A DNA stretch of 64,000 bases from Prevotella sp. (GTDB lineage Bacteria > Bacteroidota > Bacteroidia > Bacteroidales > Bacteroidaceae). This document shows positions 45,501 through 50,901 of this stretch, one piece after another (position 1 is the first letter of the stretch; every line of letters starts with the position of its first letter). Made by a program: the position numbers and the translations under genes. The notes beneath the pieces were generated by a model, which saw nothing but the letters and a program-made list of their open reading frames with translations, did no database searches and had not been told where the DNA came from. Location: positions 62,001 through 126,000 of the forward strand of contig JAFUTI010000020.1 of the NCBI GenBank assembly GCA_017471465.1, read 5' to 3'.

Positions 45501-45545
45501 CCTGGTCTGTATATCAAGAACGGCCAGAAAGTCGTGATTAAGTAA
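39561..45545 (+). CDS. Giant secreted modular protein 3 with type IX-like C-terminal sorting tail
   Basis: The 1994-residue protein has a signal peptide ending AWA at residue 24. The N-terminal domain (about 25-195) is a DNRLRE/CBM96-like beta sandwich (YGEVATAYCGYNTIKNG ... YNTTAWSSTMTWN). Further beta domains follow. OB-like modules include the one near 1100 (VVNFISGDDVFVEDESGAIDF). A YLLRNVASGLYLGAANSWG module is near 1268 and a CBM-like module near 1400 (VLNPNFGRNNRN). A helical linker is near 1560-1625, with FHINTWSVEGNEG near 1645. The tail AIYNLRGQKVTGTLKPG ends QKVVIK. The C-terminal module order matches proteins 1 and 2; the N-terminus is unrelated. No catalytic residues were recognised. 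Confidence 0.8.
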   Translation: MKQKLLNLWLLAVMMIVGSSGAWALEQLTAPVKMTYVSGTDADAGTSYGEVATAYCGYNTIKNGSVELGNKGWGVNNIAYLQVDASAIPAGATIITASLQVDCQQITNRGLNYGVGYNTTAWSSTMTWNTADRSITTIGSVINGSKTATDKQNTFNIKAAFDGDADNIVTILVYQTAAGGGYVKNPVATITYTTDPVFTATFTETNSLAPTVTIYSDAAMTTEMINGALLNGETYYYKAVLAGYKDYTGSFTVSGAAPSITFTMAPKAVYSYTVKAMDGTNDLGVVASGSNYEDETVSYYYPAFVLNGTTLYSKAANSSYPSWGGSVKLDADNKIVNIAYTALDGECAYYAEGEDVTGAKAYTTTTFAPRSSAGSTGVLSGVTLIDLAPGKYKVTTRGIGKANNKLNIHTGSVEGTQVLSVTTATSGTVGTSDEFTLLETTAIVANGGYYTTSDNGYGFDYIYIMRTGEAPLPGVFKTKAELTGALEGFTATINGNVLTLTSTTEGMGFENVKLNMTKGTPAVNTGSVASATNVWTGNTKTLVLTFDDINDLNSIAINNAANPELPTVATIADFKATTEETQLTLVNAEVLEVNAEDGYTIIQDATAGLKLKGIVLNAVAGSRLGGTIAGIYGGNAELVSGTQTDYTAPKANGNAATATDMNSTEAQTAENVYRLVSLKGVAITNDGTKITATDKSGTITVDPGTLTLTNGDVLAALIGFFYPDGTMKATAAQSGLIWKASDMTAGQALPVDLTSSAYVNKVADAAMGDAIIIETLGAGTIDIQDANGDSFVKYTLTKDETTLHFPVTADIVKDLQKHGLKLVGTGVKAVMAYNVPGLYKANMTDNTVWYSDEDLADNNTVILGAIHFPDVREGDELAGTVLTATAAAAQQDKTYDATGKAQVDLVKNAARDDKAEAEENEEYGEEDYQQTNGMVMTFGGASKEQTYKFAEAYPAVNKFGAVTEGIGQAPVDDNDKAYDPAQKNVPTKGTFYVFNATKDGVLDVTIGLEEGKKLYVTEDGVALDNFNGITNVTDNKISFPVEAGKTYYVFANEASLQYYGFTFTPTDAAAQDLAKNIDIFKKLTAGTEAKLMLTDAVVNFISGDDVFVEDESGAIDFFESRIQYYDGQKLNGYIIGKNGLQKNMPALLWTATTPNSKFTAEKGKAQSKKTTVAEALKDNGLARFVKLFSLAQARDDRGLRILLDEAGDTIYIEDHFNVFYELPDTVKHVEGIVGINDEGNHYIWPTSKDAVVGDLAMERIADGKYLLRNVASGLYLGAANSWGTQATLMNYSEYVTLKAIDDETYTIESQVSNGGTNYYFTGSYMDGAAANVTFAKDGKYYTIKSADKFIGFSDAEPAYVTGMYALGLDVDGDSPEALWEVIPATADALKVATENNPVDATFMVLNPNFGRNNRNTSAWTISASNQNLSGGTNENRCAESYHSAFTLNQTITGLPVGTYKLTAQGFYRQDGEDNEHLPYFYINGQKRTFPVKTGTENSMNDASASFAKGLYTIEPITVTIVDGILNIGAANENTAMWCIWDNFQLKYYGAANVTIDMFVESYETALAAANELVGEKMSKNALEQLNEAIGAEVDKTSQAELTAATTALNDAIDAAKGSIESYKILAAGTLADNDLTGWTCTNSNTFHINTWSVEGNEGNDPSGMVTPFIENWVGKPGPLGEGKIYYTLKNINPSEVKVTALVRIYSESGEEPQGASFYVGKQKVDIATVGTSFEYNGMKGIYGIIEATGTTDINGNVEFGVEIASPTFNWVALKNVTIVATEKDGILAKTLDFTPDYWNNTNVQMELGTTEVAKAWDTANKVDQPLYNVTTPEEFSGSLALQIVKDWAGETKGWWLRSSVGGLYAYGARRPAAITNLKAGNYVVFTCTRDAASVITLLNGEGEPDGPYTFEKDAEGRYCCTMTANGSLGFCGVMNVGYIKTIDIYTSKPVVTGIENVRTRLMDTDAIYNLRGQKVTGTLKPGLYIKNGQKVVIK

Positions 45546-45568
45546 TCGAAAAGACCTTACATATAGGA

Positions 45569-45604
45569 ATACGAGACAGCCTTAGCAGGTTGTCTCGTAT
45601 TTTT
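45569..45604 (+). terminator. Terminator after giant gene 3
   Basis: Arms ATACGAGACA (45569-45578) and TGTCTCGTAT (45591-45600) are followed by TTTT. Confidence 0.85.
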
Positions 45605-45615
45605 ATGCGAAAATA

Positions 45616-45647
45616 TTTGGTGATATGCGGAAATAGTTGTAATTTTG
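45616..45647 (+). promoter_or_regulatory. argR operon promoter
   Basis: TTTG (45616-45619), 20 nt and TAATTTTG (45640-45647) match the consensus. The leader to the argR ATG at 45674 would be about 20 nt. No clear ARG box could be assigned. Confidence 0.8.
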
Positions 45648-45673
45648 CAGGCCAAAAGTGAATAAATATTCTT

Positions 45674-46141
45674 ATGAAGACAAAGAATAACCGACTAGAG
45701 ACTTTGCGGATGATTATCTCAAGCCGTCAGCTGGGTAGTCAGGAAGAACTGCTTAATGCGCTGCAACAGGAGGGATTCAAACTGACACAGGCCACACTGA
45801 GCCGCGACCTGAAGCAGTTGAAGGTGGCCAAGGCCTCGACCACACGTGGTGACTATGTCTATGTGCTGCCCAATGATACGATGTACAAACGGGTGAGTAC
45901 GCCCTCCAACATCCGTGAGATGATGAGTTCGTCGGGGGTGGTGAGCATTAACTTCTCAGGGAATATGGGCGTCATTAAGACGCGTCCCGGCTATGCCAGT
46001 GCTATTGCCTGGAACATCGACTCTAGCGACTTGCCGTCGGTCATGGGCTCCATTGCCGGCGACGACACCATCTTCATCGTCATCAAGGAAGGTTATTCAC
46101 ATGATGAGGTTTTGAATTCACTGAACGAAATTGTCAGATAA
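45674..46141 (+). CDS. argR: Arginine repressor ArgR
   Basis: The 155-residue arginine-responsive regulator has an N-terminal winged helix (SRQLGSQEELLNALQQEGFKLTQATLSRDLKQLKVAK, about 12-50) with the Ser-Arg recognition pair. The C-terminal hexamerisation and arginine-binding domain contains NIDSSDLPSVMGSIAGDDTIFIV. It is the first gene of the arginine cluster, probably feeding back on the downstream genes. The GNAT gene starts 6 bp later. Confidence 0.95.
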   Translation: MKTKNNRLETLRMIISSRQLGSQEELLNALQQEGFKLTQATLSRDLKQLKVAKASTTRGDYVYVLPNDTMYKRVSTPSNIREMMSSSGVVSINFSGNMGVIKTRPGYASAIAWNIDSSDLPSVMGSIAGDDTIFIVIKEGYSHDEVLNSLNEIVR

Positions 46142-46147
46142 ATTGTG

Positions 46148-46762
46148 ATGGAAAAGGAAACAGAGATAGAGGTTCTGGTGGCGGGACCTGAACATGAGAA
46201 ATATGTAGACACCATCTTAGAAACGATTGCCGAGGCCGCCAAGGTGCGTGGTACAGGCATTGCTAAGCGAACGCATGAGTATCTGGCAAAGAAGATGATG
46301 GAGGCTAAGGCCGTCATCGCCTTGGCAGAAGACGGACGCTTTGCCGGTTTCAGCTATATCGAGACGTGGGAGAACCAGCAGTATGTCACGACTTCGGGCC
46401 TGATAGTACATCCCGACTTCCGTGGCCTGCACATCGCCAAGCGCATCAAGGACATGACATTTACGCTGGCCCGCACACGCTGGCCTCACGCCAAGATATT
46501 CTCGTTGACGAGCGGTGCTGCCGTGATGAAGATGAACACGGCTTTGGGCTATCAGCCGGTGACCTTTGCCGACCTGACCGATGACGAGGCTTTCTGGAAA
46601 GGCTGTGAGGGCTGTGTGAACTACCCCGTGCTGCGTGAGCGTAACCGTAAGTTCTGTATCTGTACCGCCATGCTCTTCGACCCGACAGAGCACCTGCCTG
46701 TCAAACTGCCGGAGGAGGTGCTGTCACGCATTAAGCATTTGCAGGAACTGGAGGAGAGTTAA
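46148..46762 (+). CDS. GNAT-family N-acyltransferase in the arginine operon
   Basis: The ATG at 46148 gives 204 residues; an in-frame GTG sits one codon earlier. The acyl-CoA-binding loop is VHPDFRGLHIAKRIKD (about residues 98-113). Other matches are EDGRFAGFSYIETW and MNTALGYQPV. Its place between argR and argG suggests it supplies the first step, N-acylation of glutamate. Bacteroides fragilis is known to use N-succinylated rather than N-acetylated arginine intermediates, so succinyl-CoA is a possible donor; that is inference. The Cys-rich segment (KGCEGC, KFCICT) is notable. Confidence 0.8.
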   Translation: MEKETEIEVLVAGPEHEKYVDTILETIAEAAKVRGTGIAKRTHEYLAKKMMEAKAVIALAEDGRFAGFSYIETWENQQYVTTSGLIVHPDFRGLHIAKRIKDMTFTLARTRWPHAKIFSLTSGAAVMKMNTALGYQPVTFADLTDDEAFWKGCEGCVNYPVLRERNRKFCICTAMLFDPTEHLPVKLPEEVLSRIKHLQELEES

Positions 46763-46800
46763 GAGTTAAAAGTTAAAAGTTGAGGGTATAAAGTTAGTTA
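46755..46800 (+). repeat. GAGTTAAGAGTTAAAAGTT-type spacer between the GNAT gene and argG
   Basis: The GNAT stop codon lies inside repeated AGTTAA(A/G) units (AGTTAAGAGTTAAAAGTTAAAAGTT), followed by AGTTAGTTAAAA. It resembles the run at 11396-11424. Confidence 0.6.
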
Positions 46801-46805
46801 AAAAT

Positions 46806-48011
46806 ATGGCAAATAAGAAAAAAGTTGTAGTAGCATTTAGTGGTGGTCTCGACACCTCCTACAATGTGATGTATCTGACCAAGAAGTTAGGTTATGAAGT
46901 GTATGCTGCCTGTGCCAATACGGGTGGATTCTCAGCCGAACAGCTGAAGAGAAATGAGGAGAACGCCTATAAACTGGGCGCAGTGAAGTATGTGACGCTT
47001 GACGTGACGCAGGAGTACTATGCCAAGTCGCTGAAGTATATGATTTTCGGCAATGTGCTGCGAAATAACTGTTATCCTATCAGCGTGTCATCGGAACGTA
47101 TCTTCCAGGCCATCGCCATCGCCCGTTACGCGAAAGAGATCGGTGCCGACGCCATCGCCCATGGTTCGACGGGTGCCGGCAACGATCAGATACGCTTCGA
47201 CATGACCTTCCTCGTCATGGCTCCTGGCGTAGAGATTATCACGCTGACGCGCGACCGGAACCTGACGCGTAAGGAAGAAGTGGACTATTTGAACGCCAAT
47301 GGCTATTTTGCCGATTTCACCAAGCTGAAGTATTCGTACAATGTCGGAATCTGGGGTACCAGCATCTGTGGCGGCGAATTGCTCGACCCCACACAGGGAC
47401 TACCAGAGGAGGCTTATCTGAAGCATGTCACTGCCAAGGAACAGGAACAGCTGCTGAAGATACAGTTTGAGAAGGGCGAGATTGTGGCCGTCAATGGCGA
47501 GAAGTTCGACGACCGCGTGAAAGCCATCCAGAAGATAGAGGAGATAGGTGCCAGCTATGCCATTGGCCGCGATGCCAACGTGGGCGACACGATTATTGGC
47601 ATCAAGGGCCGTGTAGGCTTTGAGGCAGCAGCACCAAAACTGATTATCGAGGCTCACCGCCTGCTGGAAAAGTCGACCCTGTCGAAGTGGCAGCAGTACT
47701 GGAAGGATCAGGTGGCCAACTGGTACGGTATGTTCCTTCATGAGAGTCAGTATCTGGAACCCGTTATGCCCGATATTGAGGCTATGCTCACCAGCAGCCA
47801 GCGCAACGTTACAGGAACCGCCATCCTGAAGCTTCGTCCCTATGGTTTCGAGACTGTTGGCATTGACAGCGTCAACGACCTGACGAAGTCGAAGCTCGGT
47901 GAATACGGAGAGACACAGACAGGCTGGACGGCCGACGAGGCCAAGGGTTTCATCAAGGTCAGCTCGACGCCGCTGAGAGTGTATTACGGCATTCATCCGA
48001 ACGAGAGGTGA
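46806..48011 (+). CDS. argG: Argininosuccinate synthase
   Basis: The 401-residue enzyme joins citrulline and aspartate, with ATP cleaved to AMP. The N-terminal PP-loop is VVVAFSGGLDTSYNVMYL. The substrate-binding DAIAHGSTGAGNDQIRFD region is near residue 115, and the NVGIWGTSICGGELLDP segment near 180. It is full length. The last codons run straight into a GC-rich inverted repeat: the TGA at 48009-48011 overlaps the first bases (GACCCCC) of that repeat, so the present stop may have been made by the insertion. argC, its usual partner, follows after the DUF559 insertion. Confidence 0.97.
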   Translation: MANKKKVVVAFSGGLDTSYNVMYLTKKLGYEVYAACANTGGFSAEQLKRNEENAYKLGAVKYVTLDVTQEYYAKSLKYMIFGNVLRNNCYPISVSSERIFQAIAIARYAKEIGADAIAHGSTGAGNDQIRFDMTFLVMAPGVEIITLTRDRNLTRKEEVDYLNANGYFADFTKLKYSYNVGIWGTSICGGELLDPTQGLPEEAYLKHVTAKEQEQLLKIQFEKGEIVAVNGEKFDDRVKAIQKIEEIGASYAIGRDANVGDTIIGIKGRVGFEAAAPKLIIEAHRLLEKSTLSKWQQYWKDQVANWYGMFLHESQYLEPVMPDIEAMLTSSQRNVTGTAILKLRPYGFETVGIDSVNDLTKSKLGEYGETQTGWTADEAKGFIKVSSTPLRVYYGIHPNER

Positions 48012-48498
48012 CCCCCTCCCAACCCTCCCCGAGGGGAGGGCTATGCAACTCACATTACAATGGCGAAGAACGAAGGGTTTTACAATACAGCATCACCTGA
48101 CAGGTATTTGCTTCTGAAGGAGTTTGCTCATAAGAACAAACAATTTGCTACTGAAGCAGAGTCGTTGTTGTGGGAACATATTCGTGCAAAACAATTAGCA
48201 GTAAAGTTCAACCGACAACACATAATTGGTGATTATATTGTGGACTTCGTCTGTATTGAAAAGAAGCTTGTCGTAGAAGTTGATGGAGGGTATCACTCTG
48301 AGTTCGAACAGATAAAGAAAGATGAACTTAGAACTGAGCGTCTGAACGAAATGGGGTTCAACGTTATCAGGTTTTCTAACGAGGAAATATTTGGAAACAT
48401 TTTTGGAGTTATCAATAGAATTAAAAACAAACTAAATGAGAAATCTAAATAATACCGGGGTAGCTTCCCTCCCCTCGGGGAGGGTCAGGGTGGGGGTC
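48010..48498 (+). mobile_element. Putative mobile element: DUF559 gene with 31-32 bp hairpin-containing inverted ends
   Basis: The left end (48010-48040) is GACCCCCTCCC, AA, then the hairpin CCCTCCCCGAGGGGAGGG. The right end (48467-48498) is CCCTCCCCTCGGGGAGGG followed by TCAGGGTGGGGGTC. They are near-perfect inverted copies and enclose only the DUF559 gene. The left end overlaps the argG stop codon and the right end is read as ArgC residues 10-21. Compact copies consisting only of the two ends lie in sufB and argC, and a half copy lies in sufD. The layout resembles an autonomous element with MITE-like derivatives. Confidence 0.75.
48060..48452 (+). CDS. DUF559 (Vsr/PD-(D/E)XK endonuclease-like) protein
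   Basis: The 130-residue protein has the DUF559 pattern: TEAESLLWEHIRAKQLAVKFNRQH (31-54), then GDYIVDFVCIEKKLVVEVDGGYH, placing putative metal-binding acids Asp62, Glu73 and Asp75 as in the very short patch repair/restriction-endonuclease fold. RTERLNEMGFNVIRFSNEEI follows. The base composition is visibly AT-richer than argG and argC. Its last 17 bp overlap the start of argC (ATG at 48436), so it now feeds translation into argC. Such proteins are widespread and mostly uncharacterised. Activity as a nuclease is inferred from the fold only. Confidence 0.85.
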   Translation: MAKNEGFYNTASPDRYLLLKEFAHKNKQFATEAESLLWEHIRAKQLAVKFNRQHIIGDYIVDFVCIEKKLVVEVDGGYHSEFEQIKKDELRTERLNEMGFNVIRFSNEEIFGNIFGVINRIKNKLNEKSK

Positions 48499-49506
48499 CT
48501 CGGTGCTGCAGGTTATACAGGCGGAGAACTGATACGCTTGCTGCTGAACCACCCCGAAGCGGAGATTGTCTTTGCCAACTCTGAGAGCAATGCTGGTAAC
48601 CCGGTGAGCGATGTCCACGAAGGACTTATCGGTGATACCGACCTGCGCTTTACTGATGAGATGCCTTTTGACCAGGTCGATGTTGTCTTCTTCTGTTTCG
48701 GCCACGGTAAGAGTGAGCAGTTCCTGAAGGAACACACCATCCCTGCCAACGTAAAGATCATTGATCTGGCACAGGACTTCCGCATAACCCCCTCCAAACC
48801 TCCCCGTGGGGAGGCTTCCCAGTCTTCTGTTCTCCCCCCCGGGGGAGTTAGTGGGGGGTCGTTTGTCTACGGTCTGCCTGAAATCAACAAAGAGGCTATC
48901 ACGAAGGCACAGCATGTGGCTAACCCCGGCTGTTTCGCTACCGCCATACAGGTGGCACTGCTGCCAGCCGCCAGTTTGAAAATTCTCAATGAAGACGTGG
49001 CCGTCAATGCTATTACTGGTTCGACAGGTGCCGGTCAGAAACCCTGTGCAACGACTCATTTCTCATGGCGCAATAATAATCTGAGCATCTATAAGCCTTT
49101 CCAGCACCAGCATATCGCTGAGATACGGCAGAGTCTGACGCAGGTTCAGGGTCATTTGGACGTCGATATCGACTTTATTCCTTATCGGGGCGATTTTGCT
49201 CGTGGCATTTTTTGTACGGCGGTCATTAAGACCGATGCGCCAGCAGAGAATGTCGTTAATGCTTATAAGGATTTTTACGCCAATGCTGCCTTTACCTATT
49301 ACAGCGACAAGGCCATCGACCTGAAGCAGGTGGTGAACACCAACAAGGCTCTGGTACATGTTGACTGCTTCGATAGGAAGATTCTTGTTACCTCGGCTAT
49401 CGACAATCTGTTGAAAGGTGCCGTTGGTCAGGCCGTACAGAACATGAATCTGATGTTTGGCCTCAACGAAAAGGCAGGGTTGCACCTCAAAGCCTCGGCT
49501 TTTTGA
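48436..49506 (+). CDS. argC: N-acetyl(or succinyl)-gamma-glutamyl-phosphate reductase with two element-derived segments
   Basis: The 356-residue enzyme reduces acylglutamyl phosphate with NADPH. GVLGAAGYTGGELIRLL starts the Rossmann fold near residue 20, catalytic Cys166 is in ANPGCFAT, and TGSTGAGQKP follows. Residues 1-19 (MRNLNNTGVASLPSGRVRV) are encoded by the DUF559 gene tail plus the element's right end; relatives start with a few residues before VGVLG. Residues about 118-142 ([11 protein letters not shown]...) are a second, complete palindromic element between DFRI and FVYGLPE, where relatives have a short loop. Catalytic residues are intact, so it is probably active. Confidence 0.93.
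   Translation: MRNLNNTGVASLPSGRVRVGVLGAAGYTGGELIRLLLNHPEAEIVFANSESNAGNPVSDVHEGLIGDTDLRFTDEMPFDQVDVVFFCFGHGKSEQFLKEHTIPANVKIIDLAQDFRITPSKPPRGEASQSSVLPPGGVSGGSFVYGLPEINKEAITKAQHVANPGCFATAIQVALLPAASLKILNEDVAVNAITGSTGAGQKPCATTHFSWRNNNLSIYKPFQHQHIAEIRQSLTQVQGHLDVDIDFIPYRGDFARGIFCTAVIKTDAPAENVVNAYKDFYANAAFTYYSDKAIDLKQVVNTNKALVHVDCFDRKILVTSAIDNLLKGAVGQAVQNMNLMFGLNEKAGLHLKASAF
48787..48860 (+). repeat. Complete GC-rich palindromic element inside argC
   Basis: In order: ACCCCCTCCAAA, hairpin CCTCCCCGTGGGGAGG, centre, hairpin CTCCCCCCC...GGGGGAG, then TGGGGGGTC. The first 32 bases match the sufB copy at all but one position and are read in the same frame, giving [11 protein letters not shown]. Total length is about 74 bp. 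Confidence 0.85.
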
Positions 49507-49538
49507 ATAGCGGAAGTCTGAATATCTGTTAAATTAGC

Positions 49539-49609
49539 GTTTCATTTTGTAAATCGTCTCATCTTTTTACGAAATGAAACACTTTTTATAAAGTAACGAG
49601 CTAAATTTG
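49539..49609 (+). terminator. Terminator after argC, followed by the promoter of the lipoprotein gene
   Basis: 15-bp arms GTTTCATTTTGTAAA (49539-49553) and TTTACGAAATGAAAC (49566-49580), with one mismatch, are followed by CTTTTT. A -7 box TAAATTTG is at 49602-49609 without a clear -33 element. The arginine operon is therefore split here. Confidence 0.7.
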
Positions 49610-49650
49610 CAACATCAACGAAGGTAAAAACCATTTAAAAATTTTACATT

Positions 49651-50754
49651 ATGAAAAAGTATTTTTACTGTTGTTTCTTGTTTGTTACAGCTTGTCTGCT
49701 GACGTTCAGTGCCTGTAGTAGTGACGATGATGACAACAATGCTGGCGGTAGCCCGCAAGAGAACTATGAGACAAACTTGTTCAATGTGTCTGATGCTGTG
49801 TTTCAGAACGCAGCTATGCCTAATTCGACCTCTAACGATGTCATCACCGGTATTGAGATTAACGACCAGGCTCTGACCAGTGGCTCAAACTTCATCACAG
49901 TGACTTCGTCAGAAGAGTACGACCGCTTCTATATCGGCGTGGAGGGTGAGAACGGTTACTATGAACTGGTACCTACAAATTTGGCTAATGCTTCTACGCG
50001 TGCCAGTGTATTGTATTCGTATATGATTTTCCTGAACTATGGTGCCAACTACAATCGCAACATCACTATGCTCGTCAAGGCGCGCAAGGCCAACGGACAG
50101 ATTACCCAAGCTTATAGGAAAGCTATCCGCTATGTGCAGACAGGTATCTCCGGCGATCTGACTATCAATCTGACTTTCAGCAATGAGAAAGATGTAGACC
50201 TGCGACTGACAACACCGTCGGGCGATGAGATATACTATGGCAACCGTACTAGAAGTGTCTACAGCGAAGCTGGTGACTCGACCATTACTTATGGCTTGGA
50301 TCATGACTCTAATGCCGGATGCCATATTGATGGTTTGAAGAACGAAAATATCGTCATCCCCGACATAGCTGTCGAGCCTGGTGTGTATGAAGTCAGAGTT
50401 GACATGTACAGCAACTGCGACAGGTCGCTGGCTACCAGCTGGCAGGTCGTCGTACGTTACAAGGGGCAACTCGTGACTAACCTGCTGCCTCAGCGCACGG
50501 TTGGTGAGAATGCCATCGCATCGTCGCCCACGAACCTGGCAACGACCATCGAGTCATCGCTTAACGACTCGCGTCACAATCCCGTCTGGGGTACCTATCC
50601 CGTCAACGCTTTCAGCGGCGACAAGACGACTGTCATGAAGTTCCAGGTGAAGCAAACGACGAGAGGCTTTGTTCCCGTTATCATCAGCAACTATCAGCCC
50701 ACTTTGATGGATATCGCCAAGATGAAAGATGAGCAGGAGGGTTTGAATATGTAA
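49651..50754 (+). CDS. Lipoprotein with DUF2135/YfaP-like domain (paralogue B), inserted between argC and argD
   Basis: The 367-residue protein has a lipoprotein signal (VTACLLTFSAC) with an acidic post-Cys run SSDDDDNN typical of surface lipoproteins in this phylum. The shared domain matches the paralogue at 6938-7960: KDVDLRLTTPSGDEIYYGNR, YGLDHDSNAGCHIDGLKNEN and YEVRVDMYSNCDRS. The N-terminal regions align too (DQALTSGSNFITVTSSEEYDRFYIGVEG). It has its own promoter and terminator, so it is transcribed separately from the arginine genes around it. Function is unknown. Confidence 0.75.
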   Translation: MKKYFYCCFLFVTACLLTFSACSSDDDDNNAGGSPQENYETNLFNVSDAVFQNAAMPNSTSNDVITGIEINDQALTSGSNFITVTSSEEYDRFYIGVEGENGYYELVPTNLANASTRASVLYSYMIFLNYGANYNRNITMLVKARKANGQITQAYRKAIRYVQTGISGDLTINLTFSNEKDVDLRLTTPSGDEIYYGNRTRSVYSEAGDSTITYGLDHDSNAGCHIDGLKNENIVIPDIAVEPGVYEVRVDMYSNCDRSLATSWQVVVRYKGQLVTNLLPQRTVGENAIASSPTNLATTIESSLNDSRHNPVWGTYPVNAFSGDKTTVMKFQVKQTTRGFVPVIISNYQPTLMDIAKMKDEQEGLNM

Positions 50755-50776
50755 TCTCCCAGATAACATTTAAATA

Positions 50777-50813
50777 AGAAGGCGGCAGTCACTGGACTGC
50801 TGCCTTCTTTTTT
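50777..50813 (+). terminator. Terminator after lipoprotein paralogue B
   Basis: 14-bp arms AGAAGGCGGCAGTC / GACTGCTGCCTTCT with one G-U pair and a 4-nt loop are followed by a run of T. Confidence 0.85.
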
Positions 50814-50865
50814 ACTCTAAAAAAAAAAATAAGGTGAAAAGTGATAAAATGTCGGATATTTGCCG

Positions 50866-50873
50866 TATCTTTG
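50866..50873 (+). promoter_or_regulatory. -7 box of the argD-proC operon
   Basis: TATCTTTG lies 28 bp before the argD ATG; no good -33 TTTG is at the expected distance. It supports the ATG at 50902 over the in-frame GTG at 50893, which lies close to the predicted transcription start. Confidence 0.6.
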
Positions 50874-50901
50874 CAGCCGATTATCATAAAACGTGTCAAT
50901 C

